Assembly (NCBI GenBank): GCA_000827325.1
Contig: KN832872.1
Coordinates: 682,001 to 746,000 of the forward strand
Direction of reading: 5' to 3'
DNA: 64,000 nucleotides
Source of the DNA: Oidiodendron maius Zn
Taxonomy: Eukaryota; Ascomycota; Leotiomycetes; Myxotrichaceae
A program made the translations under genes and the position numbers. Under the pieces are notes generated by a model. The model was not told where the DNA came from. It was given only the letters and a program-made list of their open reading frames with translations, and did not search any database. Positions 13,276 through 24,994 of the stretch are shown in pieces. Numbering within the stretch: the stretch's first letter is position 1; each line of letters starts with the position of its first letter.

Positions 13276-15240
13276 CGGAGGTCTCTCGTGGAAATCATGG
13301 ACACATCGTGGCTGAACGCGATGATGCGAGGTGCTCCATACATATGTAGGCGTTTGTGTATATGTGCTCTACGGCGTGTGTATCTGCCCATCTCCTCTCC
13401 TGCGCATCACCCGACTCGCCTGCCACCACTGTCCACCGCTCTCCCTCTCGCCTGCGGCGGCCGTGTTGGCATGTGCAGGCTGGGCTGGCGGTCTGTCCCT
13501 TGAGGCTCGGGCGCGAGGAGATGGGGCGTTTGGCAGCCCAGGAGGCGGCCACCAGCACGTCCTCTCGTACCCGGCAGCACAGGGCGCAAATTGCCCTGCT
13601 ATTATTAGGACACTGGCGATCTGGCATTCTCACCGTCCGCGACCATTGGCGCATCGAATTATGCCCGCCGGGGCTGGGGGCGCCGCCAGACCGCCCTCTG
13701 CTGCCCGCCTCGCTGGTAATGGGCGCACCACATCCCCCTCGACGCGCCGCGCTGATTCCCCCATTGCCGATTACGCATCGGAATCATGGGACGTGAGATT
13801 GAACATGGGCGGGATGGGGAGGTCAGCTCGCTCTCGGTGCGTCTGGGGCGGGCGCGCCCAGCACAGAATGGAGAAAGCTCGCTCGCCCGTTCGTTCGCTC
13901 ACCTGCCAGGACGCGAGCCGGGCCGTGGGGGACTGTGCGTAGAAAAGCCAAGCCACCCAATATTGGGATTGATGGAGAGAGAGGGGGAAAGAGAGCAGCG
14001 ACGCAGCGACGCGTCAATTGGTCTTTTGCCAGAGCACCAACTCTCGAACACCACACCTTGCCAGCAGCCGGATCAGTCCACCGTCCCCTTCCAATCCCAT
14101 CGTCTCTCCCGCTGGCAATTTCAGCTCGCGGTGAGTGGTAACTTACATGGCCCGTGCATGTGGCCTTACTTAAGCAGCCCTCCCGCAGCCTCGTTCGTCA
14201 GGCCTGCGTCAAGGGAGACGCGTCTGTTTGCAGTGGAAAAAGCATAGACGCCTCCTACGGGAGGGCGATAGGAGGCATAGGAGATGCGCAGAGGCCCTCA
14301 TCACAACACACGACACACAATGCCTCAAATCACCCATCATTCCTGGTTTCTGGCACGATCTCGGGCGACTGGCTGGGCCTCCGGCGGAAGGGGTTCCGAA
14401 ACAGTGTGTGCCTTCCAGCTGCGGCACCGCACCAATCCCCCAGCGAATGCGCCTACCTCGACATCTCCATGCCTTCACACACCGCAGAGTCAGCAATTCC
14501 ACTCCCAGGCGGATAATACGCTCGGCTATGAGCTCTCGCGTTAACCGCGATCCAGGAAGCTGCCACTATGCGATTGATGGCAATATCTCTCCGTCATGCC
14601 ATTTGACTCGGGCGTGGCTGTCCCACGGGAATGGGGCATCCCTTGATCTGGGTGCACGCCAGCTGCCTAAACAGACCGCCAGATCTTTGTTGCACATCGC
14701 AGATATTGCCCAGCCCTCCGCCGTTCCGCTGCCCAGAACGGTCCACGGCGACACGCCGCGGTCGATGACGGTCTGGCTGGCTTAGTCATCCCAAAGAGCG
14801 TGGGGGGGGCTGTAGGTCCGGGTTCGCGAATCCATGCTCGCTGCCCCCCAGAAAACAAGTTTGGACAGCACAAAACCATATCACGGTCTGCCCCAAGTCC
14901 CGAAGCTTCTCTCGGCGCCGAGCGGGGGCAACATTTCTCCGGCTCTGGTTTGAGAAACCATCGCACTGGATGGCAATGTCACATGTCCGGAGCCGGAGTC
15001 GCCACTCCAGCTGCCATGGAGAGGCCCGTACGCGTGGCGGCTGGTGGCCTGGTGCCTGAATCTGGGACCAGTACGCAAGTGCTTTCTTCGGGTTAATACT
15101 CAACCAGTATTAATCACAACTTCCAATATATTCTTATCGCTTCCAAGGGAGTGCGTATGTCTGATTGACTGATTGCGGTACGTGCATTTCGTTGCCTCCC
15201 GAGATCTTGACGCGTTGCTTCTTGCCTGTGGGTTTATGCC

Positions 15241-15248
15241 TATATATT
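15241..15248 (+). promoter_or_regulatory. TATA box of the small heat shock gene
   Basis: TATATATT lies about 112 bases before the ATG and is followed by a pyrimidine-rich stretch (CTTCCCCTCC), as is usual at strongly induced fungal genes. I could not identify a convincing array of inverted nGAAn heat shock elements by eye. Confidence 0.55.
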
Positions 15249-15359
15249 CTTCCCCTCCATCTCTCAAATAATCCTCCATCACACACACACTTCATCAAAT
15301 CAAGAATAAATATTCTGCGTCTTCCGCAAATATTATCCCTTCTCAATACATCATTCAAT

Positions 15360-16235
15360 ATGTCATACAACTATCAACAAGTCCCATTCTGGGATTTCAT
15401 GCGCTCCTTCGATAACGGAGCTGGAGTGGACCACCCGGCTGGGAGTTTCGCTTTCTTTGGCCCGGCGGGAACCCCGACAGGATTTCCTGGATGCGCTGCT
15501 CACTGGGAACGCCGTCGTGGTCGTGGACGACATGGTCACCCATACCGAAGCCGCTCGAACGATCGAACCAACGAAGCTGGCCCGTCTGGATCCGGCAACC
15601 CTGAGAATCCTGAAGAGGGAGCAAGAGAATGTTCACCAGAGAGACACGGCCCCCATGGCAGACGTGGCTGGGGCGGCCGTGGAGGTTGGGGCGGTCGTGG
15701 AGCTTGGCATGGACACGGACGTGGCCCCCATGGCGTCCCTCCCTTTGGGGGCCCTGGTGGTTTTGACCTGAACGCTCTCTTCGAATCTCTCTCTGCCCAT
15801 CCCGTCGCTCAAGCCTTCCGCTCATATGCCGAACAGGCTGGCCAAGCATCCGGTGAGACTGAGAACGACGCCGAGAACAGCTTCGTGCCACCCGTCGACG
15901 TCTTCGCCACCGAGACAGACTACGTCTTGCACATCGCACTCCCAGGAGCAAAGAAGGAGGATGTTGGCGTTAACTTTGATGCCGATAAAGGTGAACTGAA
16001 CATCGCTGGAGTGGTCTACAGACCAGGCGACGAGGAGTTTTTGAAGACCCTCAACCAGAGCGAGAGGAAGGTTGGCGTGTTCGAACGCACCATCAAGATC
16101 CCACCAACTGGACAAGACAAGGAAGAGGTCGATGGCGATGCTATTACGGCCAAGATGGAAGACGGTATCCTGATTGTCACCATCCCGAAGGTGGAAAAGG
16201 AATGGACTGATGTCAAGAAAGTCGACATCGACTAG
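15360..16235 (+). CDS. Small heat shock protein, Hsp20/Hsp30 type
   Basis: ATP-independent chaperone that holds unfolding proteins in large oligomers, cytosolic. 291 residues, no intron. The start MSYNYQQVPFWDFM follows a TATA box and an AT-rich leader and matches fungal Hsp30 N-termini; the open frame extends further upstream but without an ATG. The alpha-crystallin domain occupies about residues 175-291: PPVDVFATETDYVLHIALPG begins it, and DGILIVTIPKVEK closes it. Between the N-terminus and this domain is an unusual low-complexity linker of Gly, Arg, His and Trp (about 60-140) with repeated GRGGW units. The linker resembles an RGG box and may favour phase separation or RNA contact; that is inference. 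Fungal Hsp30 proteins often have a linker, rarely so Trp/Gly/Arg-rich. Confidence 0.93.
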   Translation: MSYNYQQVPFWDFMRSFDNGAGVDHPAGSFAFFGPAGTPTGFPGCAAHWERRRGRGRHGHPYRSRSNDRTNEAGPSGSGNPENPEEGARECSPERHGPHGRRGWGGRGGWGGRGAWHGHGRGPHGVPPFGGPGGFDLNALFESLSAHPVAQAFRSYAEQAGQASGETENDAENSFVPPVDVFATETDYVLHIALPGAKKEDVGVNFDADKGELNIAGVVYRPGDEEFLKTLNQSERKVGVFERTIKIPPTGQDKEEVDGDAITAKMEDGILIVTIPKVEKEWTDVKKVDID

Positions 16236-16970
16236 ATAAGATGTTTAGTTCCTCACAGTTGGGGAATTGGCGTTCGGTTTCATTCTACGTTCTCACTTTC
16301 TCATTGCATGCAGCGTATTATAATACTATTCATAACAGAAAATACAAAAATAACCACCCGGCGAATACTATATTAATCTATTGTCTTTTATATGTGCGTT
16401 TTGTGATCGTCTAAATCAGCACTTCTCATGCACATTGAACGATAGGACTATTGCCACCAGTAAACTTTTTCCGCTATTTCGAAGTAAAGAATAAGACAAA
16501 CCCCCCTGACTCACCCCATCCCTAGCATTATTTTATTACTCCCTCTATTTCTATAGGATGTGTGGCGAGCGTTGTTGGGTATCAAACTTGAGTCAGGTAT
16601 ATAACGCCACAGTGGCGGTACAACTGTGGCTTGACTCACCGTCCTCGGTTAGCTCTACCGAGACGTCCGTTGCCCTTACAACCGAGCTATCATCGCTTTA
16701 TTTGCCTTCTTCATCCATCAAACAATTTCCGGTGTTGCTTTGCACATACTCTCCATCTTCATATCTTGCATCTCGCTCGTCGCATTGTGCGGAATTGTGA
16801 GGCGGTCTCGAAGAACTGCAAGTTGCCTGACTGTTGCAGATTCTGATGACATTGAATAAGAACACCATCTTGCAGCCCGCCATTGCCACCCACACTCAAA
16901 AGGTGGCGTTAAGGAACTAATATTGAGCTCTTCTCGAATTCTTATTTTTTACTTTCCGCCTTGTACTATC

Positions 16971-19202
16971 ATGTCAGACACTGAAAGTCTCGACTACCTC
17001 CAACAAGGCTTTGAGCCTTCGAGCCTAACGGTACCCCGCCTCCGATCAATTCTCGTCGCCCACAACATTCCTTACCCCTCTGCGGCGAAGAAACCTCAAC
17101 TCATTGAGATCTTCACCGACAAGGTACTTCCCCAGTCACGCAAGATATTGACGGAGCGAGCACGCGCGAGGAGAACGAGCAAAGGAATCACAGATGCCGA
17201 TTCTCAAGAGAGTACGGTCACCGTTGATGAGGAGCTTATGCCTCCTCCCCCAACGCCACGTCCACGCGTGAGAAAAACACCTGCCAAAGTCAAGTCAGAG
17301 GAGAGCGAGTCCGATGCGCCTCCTGCTGCGCGGAGTCCGACGAAGAGAACTCCGAGACCAAGCACTAAACATGCGAGAGCTTCAGATACAGATACTGGGA
17401 CAGATGCTGACAAGCTGACGAAATCCGTACGAAAGTCACGGAAAGCTTCTACTCCTATCCCGGCTGCTACGCCAAAATTCAAGATGGAAGATGAAGATAC
17501 CAAGACCGACTTCAACAGGCGGGAGAGTGCCTTCACATATGACAATCCTTTTCAGAGCGGTAGCTCCCCGCTCGCTGAAGACACCAGCCCCAGTGGGGAG
17601 AAGAAGAGGAGAAGCGTAAGCGGCGGTAAAGATTCTAGGAGAAGGAAGAGCTCATCACGAAGACAGATAGACGAACCAAAGGTGGAGGATGGGATCCATC
17701 CTCCTACTTCTGCAACTTTCGAGATCCCTGTTAGTCAACTGAAGCGGAGTGTTACACCTGTTAAGCCAACTTTGTCAAATATTGAGCCTACCGAAGAATT
17801 TACTCCAGAAGCGCAACTGGAGCTGGTCCAAGAACAAACCAATGGGTTGACTCGCCTCCCGGCAAGGAGACAGCATATACAACGGCCCAATAGAATTGGC
17901 AAAGGTCCTATATGGGTGGTCTTTCTTACCCTACTTGGAGGTTATTCCACCTGGTATCGACAGGAGAAGGTTGCAGTGGGATATTGTGGTGTCGGCAGAG
18001 AAGCCCACCAGATTATTCCGCCCCAAATCGAGGTCCCAAACTGGGCCAGAATCCTGGTAGAACCACAGTGCGAGCCTTGTCCTCCCCATGCCTACTGCTC
18101 TTCCAACCTAGAGACGCACTGCGAAGCTGACTTTGTCCTCAAACCTCATCCACTTTCCCTGGGAGGATTGGTCCCTTTAACACCAACTTGTGAGCCGGAC
18201 GGTGAAAAGGTGCGCCGTGTTCAAGCAGTGGCTGATAAAGCAGTGGAGGAGCTGCGAGAGCGGAGAGCGAAGTTCGAGTGCGGCGACCTGGTCGATGAGG
18301 CTGGTGTTCCAGAACCAAATGCCGAGATTGATGAGGAGGCACTGAAGAAGACAGTTAGCCAGAAAAGGAGGAAGGGAATGGGGGAAGTGGAGTTTGAAGA
18401 GTTATGGGCTGGTGCCATTGGAGAGATTCTGGCAAGAGACGAGGTCGAGAGCAATGTAAACGGGTAAGCCATTAAATCCACTGTTCATATATATACTCCC
18501 TCTATTTTGATCCCCTCCCTTCAATGATTGTCCGACATTCGCACTCCTCTTCCAAGCAGATGCAATTCCCTCTATTACATCATTTATTGACGGTAGCCAA
18601 CTAACCAGGTTCCTCATCCCTTCAGAACACACAGACTCCTTAGCAGCACCTCTCTCGCCCTCATCCCCCTCTCCTGCGCCGTCAGAAGATCCTTCCGACT
18701 CTCACTGGCAAAATATCGCCTCCAGCTTACTGCTGTAGCAGCCGTTATCGGAGCAGCGCTGTATATCCGCTCGCTCGTCATCTCCCGCCGGGCGATCAAC
18801 AGTGCCGTGCCTCACCTCGTCTCCTTGACTCTCGACCGTCTCGCCTCTCAAGCTGCCCTGCACAGCCAGGACAATGAGGCCTACCCGGAGCCCTGGATCA
18901 GCATTGGCCAGCTGCGAGACGATGTGCTCAGGGACGAGCACTCAGTCAGCAAGCGTGAAAAGTTGTGGCAGAAGGTCCGCAACATCGTCGAGATGAACGC
19001 CAATGTACGCTCCTCCCAACGTGAGTCGCGGAGTGGCGAGATCAGCCGCGTCTGGGAGTGGATTGGGCATGTTGATGGTAACGAGAGAGAAAGAAGGAGA
19101 AAGAGCGGACGAGTTAGCTGGGGCGTGTATGACGAACACTCCAGCCCTGTGAGTGGGGTGGATCAAGGGCCAAGATGGGAGGAGTCAAGGCCGATATATT
19201 GA
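16971..19202 (+). CDS. SRC1: Inner nuclear membrane protein Src1/MAN1 type
   Basis: Two exons, 16971-18463 and 18626-19202 (phase 2 junction, acceptor TTCAG), about 689 residues. Residues 20-60 form a helix-extension-helix/LEM-like fold (LTVPRLRSILVAHNIPYPS...KPQLIEIF). A long charged, phosphorylatable segment with KRKR-type nuclear signals follows. A first membrane segment lies near 310-327 (GPIWVVFLTLLGGYSTWY), then a lumenal domain with paired cysteines (CEPCPPHAYC) and a second membrane segment near 530-550 (LTAVAAVIGAALYI). The C-terminal MSC domain contains the winged-helix part EPWISIGQLRDDVLR. The family tethers chromatin and rDNA to the inner nuclear envelope. Splicing of Src1 pre-mRNA is alternative in budding yeast; here a second acceptor (CCAG) sits 18 bases upstream of the one chosen. 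Confidence 0.93.
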
Positions 19203-20241
19203 TAATACGAGCTGGAGAATCTTCGTGTGGCTCTCGTTGGTAGAGGGGTCGGCGTTATTATTTCTTTAGTGCACTGTGGCGGATGGGTTTATAATTGATA
19301 GTAGAAAATAATGATTTGACCAATAAATCCATTTTCCCTCGAATCGAACGTGGTGTGCTCAAAAGCTTCCTGCAGATCGCGACCAGTATGAAAAGTCATC
19401 AAGTCATCCAGTCATGTCTGCCCTCTTGGCACAGTCCGAAAGACAGCCTGCATCCCTATCCATTACGCAACTTAAGACGGGCTGTTCTTGAGTATGTTGA
19501 AATGAATCTGCAATTGATAACTGCCTGATTCTCCGCAGTAAATCAAACTCGAAGTCACTCGGCTGGATAATTCCAACTCGTATTCGCAGCAAAACATTAC
19601 TCCTATTCTTCTCTCGCTTAATTCCGTCTCCGCGCTGCGCCATCCGACCTCCTTCCAGGCTGCAAGAAACCAGCCTGGTAAACCACAGCCCCAAAACACC
19701 CCATATTCCCGAAGACTGGCATATGATGATATTAAACACTAGTCTTGCCTTACGATCGGGAGTTGGGAGATTCACGCCGCCCATGAACCATGTTACGAGG
19801 GAACTCAATCAAACCATGCCAAGATTTGCGGGATACCAGGCAGCGATCAAACAGACACTCACAGACGCTAGCAGCAGGCCTAACCACAGACTGAATTGAA
19901 AAGAAGCTTCATAAGAAACCCGGCCTGGTCCGTGGTATTGGCTAATCCTCGGTGCTTCGGCTTGATCTACTAAATACAGTCAGAATAAGCATTGGGGAAC
20001 CACGCGTTTTGCGACGCAAGACGCGGGATGGAGGTTCCCTGCTCTATTTTTGTCTCTGGTTGAGGATGTAGGATGACCTTGAAGGGAGTATATAGGGATG
20101 GGAAATTCTGAATGGAAACTGACTCTTCAAACGGTTATCTAATCTCAATAATTAGCTACTTATTACTGCCTGTGGTCTTGAACTTTGTCTTAACATCTTG
20201 AACTCTTTCTTAACCCTTTTTATCTCTTTAATCCTGGAAGA
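19203..20241. other. Intergenic with promoter of the DUF2306 gene
   Basis: No convincing gene. A TATATA element near 20,089 lies about 150 bases before the next start and is followed by CT-rich DNA, so it is the likely core promoter. Open frames at 19,404-19,808 on the minus strand lack any recognisable domain. Confidence 0.5.
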
Positions 20242-21378
20242 ATGTCTTCCTCTGTTCAATGCACAGAGCACACCGAATCACGAAGGCAAGCCAGGCATGC
20301 CTCGAAGCCCTCAAAATTTGTTTCGGCCATGAGGAAGGTCTATAGACCTCTTGGTTTCTCCAAGGGATATAACTTTCCGCTTTGTATGTCTCAAACTCTT
20401 CACTGCTCTCTTCCCTGTTAACGGCCTCGAGTTATTATATTTGCCGGAGCAATGCTTGGCTTCACACTAGCACGACTCTCATACCTTAATATCGCGGGCT
20501 CTGCTCCTAATAGCTTCGCACAAGGGTCTTCTCCAGGCGAGTGGTACAACTATCACACCGGAATCTATCGAATCGGCATCACTCTACATCTATCAACCTG
20601 CCTCCCCGCCGGATTTCTCATGGTCTGGCAATTTGTGCCCGTCATCAGACACAAATTGCTTATATTTCACCGCATCAACGGATACCTGATCATCATCCTG
20701 GTCCTGATCTCTAATGTCGGTGCTATCATCTTGGCCCGGCGTGCCTTTGGCGGCGGGGTAGAGACCCAAGCTGCGGTTGGGATTTTGGTTATCCTGACCA
20801 CGATCTCCATCGCCATGGCATACTATAATATTAAGCGTCTGCAGATCGAACAGCATCGGGCCTGGATGCTGCGTGCCATGTTCTACTTAGGTACTATCAT
20901 TACCACTCGTCTGATCATGGCGCTCTCCGCAATAGTAATCACCAAGATTGGAGACTACTACCAGATCCAGACATGCGGCGAAGTGGTATTTGGTTACAAC
21001 TCGTGGGAAAAAGCCATACAACTGTATCCAGAGTGTGCGAGTAGGATAAACGAGACCAACATTGTCGTGCATGCAAACTTCAATGGGAAGTCAGAACAAA
21101 TCGGCGCTAGCCTCGGAGTTGGCTTCGGAATGGCCGTATGGATGTCGCTGTTGCTACATCTTGTTGGGGTGGAGATCTACCTTGGGCTAACACCAAAGGA
21201 GACGGAGAGACTGAGAAAAATCAGCTATGAGAAGCAATTGGAGGCCGGCATGAATAATCCCGGTAGTGCTGGTCTAACTAGTGATAGATGGGGAGATGCC
21301 GATGCGTGGGTGCCAAAAGAATCCGAATCGTCAGAGTTAGAGTACCGAGATAGGAGATGTCAAGGTGATGCTGAATGA
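20242..21378 (+). CDS. DUF2306 family multi-pass membrane protein
   Basis: Two exons, 20242-20383 and 20432-21378, joined in phase 1 across a 48-base intron (GTATGT...GTTAAC...GAG); about 362 residues. The N-terminal 45 residues are basic and cytosolic. Several hydrophobic helices follow: FIIFAGAMLGFTLA, LHLSTCLPAGFLMVWQFVP, INGYLIIILVLISNVGAIIL, AAVGILVILTTISIAMAYY, the GTIITTRLIMALSAIVI helix and a C-terminal one near GVGFGMAVWMSLLLHLVGV. Conserved features seen are the HR(I)NGY and EQHRAWMLR motifs. The DUF2306 fold is related to cytochrome b561-like or DoxX-like membrane proteins, but no reaction is established. It is the last ordinary gene before the TA-rich island. Confidence 0.88.
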
Positions 21379-22270
21379 GCTTAATACTCATCACTCCTCC
21401 TAAGTTCTCCCGGCTGCTGTCATGGATCCCGCCGCCATTATCGGAGTGGCTAGCAGCGTCTCTACTCATTGAAGACACTTTTTACTCAACCTTACTCTTT
21501 TAGAATTAATTAGCCCCTATTTAAAACGACATCTTGAGCATTTGAGACGATATTTGTGGTATCGGAAATTGTATGGTAAAATAATGCGTTCCAAAATATA
21601 TATCGTAGTAATAGAATTATCGGCGTAACGGTGTATCATATTAACAGGGGTTCGACTGTACAAGAATAGGGTTAAAAAAGCCGTGCGGGTACTATTCATA
21701 CGCAGAGTATTTGACAAAAGCGTGTTCGGCGCGAAGCCGGTTCGGTGCGTTACAGTATCGCCTAGGTTATTGAGGCTGTTAGTTCCAACCTAGTTTTCAT
21801 GATATTCTTTCTGATTCAAGAGCATATAACGTGGATTACTGGGACTGTCGACTTACTTATTTGTTCCCGTTACGCTCTTTGTGTAGGATATACGGATGCT
21901 CCGATCCGAACGGATGGGTAGTATATCCGTAACGTAGCAAGGGGCAGCGCACATTGTATTTATATCGTGTGGTTATATGAACCTAGAACTCTAGTCAACT
22001 CAATAACAACGCTTCCACACACACACTGATGAATCCTTTGATCCTGTAACCTCTAACACTCTTCTAAGCTACTATTCTAGTGTTTCTTTTCCAACACTTT
22101 TGCGAATTTCGAAGACTTCATGCGAGCCGCAGGATGGTTCAACTTTATGAAATAGAGATTGGTTATTGACGGTTAGAATCCTTCGCCATCCCTGATAGCA
22201 GGGGTTTTAATTGTTGCTCAATCGTTATTTAGATAAATCCCTTATTTCGTGCATATAATAAATAGTTAGG
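21379..22270. other. TA-rich spacer at the left edge of the accessory island
   Basis: Composition shifts to TA-rich here. The part from roughly 21,720 to 22,100 resembles a long terminal repeat and is listed separately. I see no coding sequence. Confidence 0.5.
21720..22100. mobile_element. Possible solo LTR (fossil)
   Basis: A mostly non-coding stretch with the look of a fungal LTR: a TATA-like region (TATTTATATCGTGTGG), a run reading CAACTCAATAACAAC and a pyrimidine-rich end. Ends are approximate, no second copy is present in the window and no target duplication was found, so this is tentative. Probably old. Confidence 0.3.
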
Positions 22271-22281
22271 ACCTCCGCACA

Positions 22282-22930
22282 ATGTCAGACATTCCAATCA
22301 CTCAGAGTGAGCCTATCGATGAGAAAAGCGTTTCGTTTTTACTAAATAACATACCTGAAGCCCACTTTGAAGCCAAGGATGCGAGATAAATCCATATCTA
22401 GGCTGCCTCACGTTATTAGACGTATATACTAAGCACCTACATTCTTGAGGCAGCACGTCGAGAATATAACAAAAAGCTAGGCGAAGCTCCTCTAGTCAAT
22501 TTAATAGACGCTAACTAGCCTAAACGATATGCTGTTTATAGCGATCTCTAGTCTGCAGATCGAAAGAATATCTACAGAGATATGTAGCGCCTAGTGGCAA
22601 AGAGTATCCATTAGGATGCAATATTTAACCTAGATCCAAATTCGAAAGCTAGTGATCTACAAGTTATAAAGGCGTAGCGCAACTATCTAAAGGCATGCTT
22701 TATTTTCGCAATAGATACTGCTATTACGAAACGGCTCTTAGTCCGATCAAGAAAAGACATAGATTTCCAAGGTAAAGAGACTTATGCGTTTAATGAGTAG
22801 AAGACGTTACATCTACAAAAAGGATTCCTATAGCCTCCTTCTATCCTAAAGATTCCAGTCCCTCCTGGAAAAGGCTTTGCTAAGCATCGTCGCCTTGCTG
22901 AGAAGCCGGGAGATAATGAGATGGCGGGTG
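22282..22930 (+). pseudogene. Decayed coding relic of unknown family
   Basis: One frame keeps protein-like composition for about 600 bases after an ATG but is interrupted many times, in a way consistent with repeat-induced C-to-T mutation. No catalytic motif is recognisable. It lies next to the possible LTR and is most likely the remnant of a mobile element. It is treated here as a fossil. Confidence 0.4.
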
Positions 22931-23046
22931 AGATGCATATTACACATAGTCAGCATAGCGGCCAAAATAATCATTGATATGTGTAGAAACAGTAGGTGTG
23001 TATTATTGACCCCATCTGTAATCCCTGGGGTTCGGTCTTCTTGCAT

Positions 23047-23641
23047 TTAAGTATGGCCCTCATCTTCTCTCAGCCCGGACCGGACTTCCTCCACCCTGCG
23101 ACGCCAAAATTCTAAATCGGCGGACACCACAGATACTGCCGTCATGATCATGGCATCCAGCCAGTTTTCGGTATCGCGAGTCATAGTGTTCATAACACGG
23201 TCCATTTCTTCCTCCACTTTTAGCTCTAACGCTGCATTATCCTCGGCCAGTAGTAGTATTTGCTTCTTTTTTTTGGCAAGAGCGGCTTCTAAATCGTATA
23301 CTACCATCTGCTCACGACGCACCTGGGCACGAACAGCCTGGAGCTCAGCATGTTTTTGCTTTAGATCTTGCTATTAAACTTATTAGTAGCAGTAAACTAT
23401 CAACATACACGGTACTTACTGCTTGCTGGTCCGTATTGGCTGCATCTTGCTCTGTAACTTGACCAAAACAGTGTTAGAGGGTGTATAACATGTTTAGATC
23501 GGATGAAGTTAGGACGTTAGGCTTACTTGGCATGCTACGGTCATGTAAGTTAGATGTATGATCAACTGGCTCGGATTGATCGCCGCCTAGTAAATTTAGT
23601 TGGCATGCCACGTAAGACTCTAGACAAATGTGCTCATACAT
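23047..23641 (-). CDS. Small coiled-coil protein, hypothetical
   Basis: Proposed three-exon gene reading leftward from ATG 23641 (MYEHICLESYVACQLNLL). Introns with GTAAGC/GTAAGT donors join exons of about 40, 13 and 104 codons without breaking the frame. The last exon is a strong coiled coil with heptads (LKQKHAELQAVRAQVRREQ, then LEAALAKKKKQILLLAEDN) ending in a charged tail. No domain is recognised. A similar arrangement of small exons ending in a coiled coil occurs at 43,194-43,853, but the sequences do not obviously align. Its location beside transposon relics suggests an accessory gene. The structure is inferred from splice sites only. Confidence 0.45.
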
Positions 23642-23972
23642 TGTGCGTTCATGATGCAAGCTGAGATTGGAGACAAGAGCTAGTCAGTTGATGGGTAGTG
23701 GTTGCTTCTGTTTGAATCGATAGAAGAGTCTTAAGAGTATGTCGCTTAATAAAATAGCGAGATGCTTCGCTTTTTTACCGTAGTCTAATAACAAGATCGC
23801 CTATTTGGACGAGCTCTTGATGGCTTAGATATACTGCTCGAACCTCAATTTTGACCTCGTCTCCCTCTCATCCTTGTCTTCTACACCTCCTCCAGCCCCC
23901 CATCTCCTTAACCTTTCGGACAAAACATTTTGCGCAGCACCCCTCCCAACATTGTATAGAGGAGCACGATCT

Positions 23973-24797
23973 ATGAATACCAATATGGCGAACTCTGCAA
24001 CATATGTGGAGAGCATGCTTAAGAGATCGGAAGAATGGATTAATGATGCCGAGGCATGCCGTGCAGAACTGTCTGACGTTATGGCGCAGATAAACGAGCA
24101 CCATAGCTTCCTAAGATCAAATATTATTTACGGTATCGACCATCTTGACGGAGGCAATAGTATCTCTCTCGAAGAGATACGCCCACCGCCTCCATTCGGC
24201 AAGATCATCAATGAGCTACAACCTGGAATCACAGCGTCGCAGTTCCAATCTATTAGGGACAGCCTGTTCTCCGCGGCTATATACAAATTCGTGGTCATGC
24301 TCAACAAAGTCAGAAAGCCACTCCTAGACTGCGTCAGGGCATACAGTGCATTTAAGCTGCAAGTCCTGGATCCGCACGTTCGCAATAAGGAATTTGTGTG
24401 CTTAGAGGCCTTAAAGCTGAGGGAGTTGGTCCCTAGCACAGTGGCGGCAGTGGAGAGACTAGAGACACGCGTGTCCGACGTAGCTATCAGCGCTAGGAAT
24501 GAGCTTAAACGCATAAACGAAGCTCTAGTTATGGCTAGAAAAGACTCGAAGGATAGCTGGGAGAAGATTGAAGCAGAAATACAGAGTCGAAGCAAACGCC
24601 TAGACAATAAGGACATGAACGCAGCATTCGAGCGAGCATTCGACCACTGCAACGATGAAATGATCAACCATATCCTATTTGAGGAGGTGCTGCGGCCACC
24701 ATATCTGGAAATACTCTGTCGGGTCGCCATACCATACGCAGAAAAGCGGAAGGCTATGGAAAAGCTAGAGAGGAAGATGGAAAAGTGCATAACTTAA
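23973..24797 (+). CDS. Helical protein of unknown function (274 aa)
   Basis: Intronless frame. The first ATG is at 23973 (MNTNMANSATYVESMLKR); the open frame extends about 100 bases further 5' without an ATG. The product is almost entirely predicted helix with charged heptad-like segments (ERLETRVSDVAISARNELKR; WEKIEAEIQSRSKRLDNK), ending in a lysine-rich tail KAMEKLERKMEKC. It has no membrane segment and no known domain. It is followed 197 bases later by a small membrane protein on the same strand; together they could act as a pair, but nothing proves it. Confidence 0.6.
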   Translation: MNTNMANSATYVESMLKRSEEWINDAEACRAELSDVMAQINEHHSFLRSNIIYGIDHLDGGNSISLEEIRPPPPFGKIINELQPGITASQFQSIRDSLFSAAIYKFVVMLNKVRKPLLDCVRAYSAFKLQVLDPHVRNKEFVCLEALKLRELVPSTVAAVERLETRVSDVAISARNELKRINEALVMARKDSKDSWEKIEAEIQSRSKRLDNKDMNAAFERAFDHCNDEMINHILFEEVLRPPYLEILCRVAIPYAEKRKAMEKLERKMEKCIT

Positions 24798-24994
24798 GAG
24801 TGTTGATGGTCGACATGGCAGAGAGAAGGGTCGGGTCAAGGGGCTTGAAAGTGGTGGGTGACTTGAAAGGTGTCGAGACGGAAAGGTTGGCATCACGCCG
24901 TCGTGACCCCAGGCAGCAAATTTAATGAAAAGTGTTTTGATGCGTAGTATTTCTCATATTACATTGTCTGATTTGCATAACCTGCCCATTCACA

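Larger units (their letters stand above)
12854..15359. promoter_or_regulatory. Divergent GC-rich upstream region of CYR1 and the HSP gene
   Basis: About 2.5 kb between two divergent starts. It is GC-rich and therefore full of chance open frames on both strands, none of which shows a recognisable protein. Local repeats include three copies of TAGTGTCG near 13,095-13,125 and four CGTT units near 13,257-13,272. On the HSP side the sequence becomes AT-rich, and a TATA box lies at 15,241. A long 5' leader for adenylate cyclase is likely. Confidence 0.6.

Noticed and set aside
13288-15096. Many open frames of 60-200 codons on both strands
   Set aside because: The stretch is GC-rich with few chance stops; the frames overlap each other, have low-complexity translations and show no domain.
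18626-19202. Separate gene downstream of SRC1
   Set aside because: A phase-correct intron links it to the SRC1 frame, and it supplies the second membrane segment and the winged-helix part of the MSC domain.
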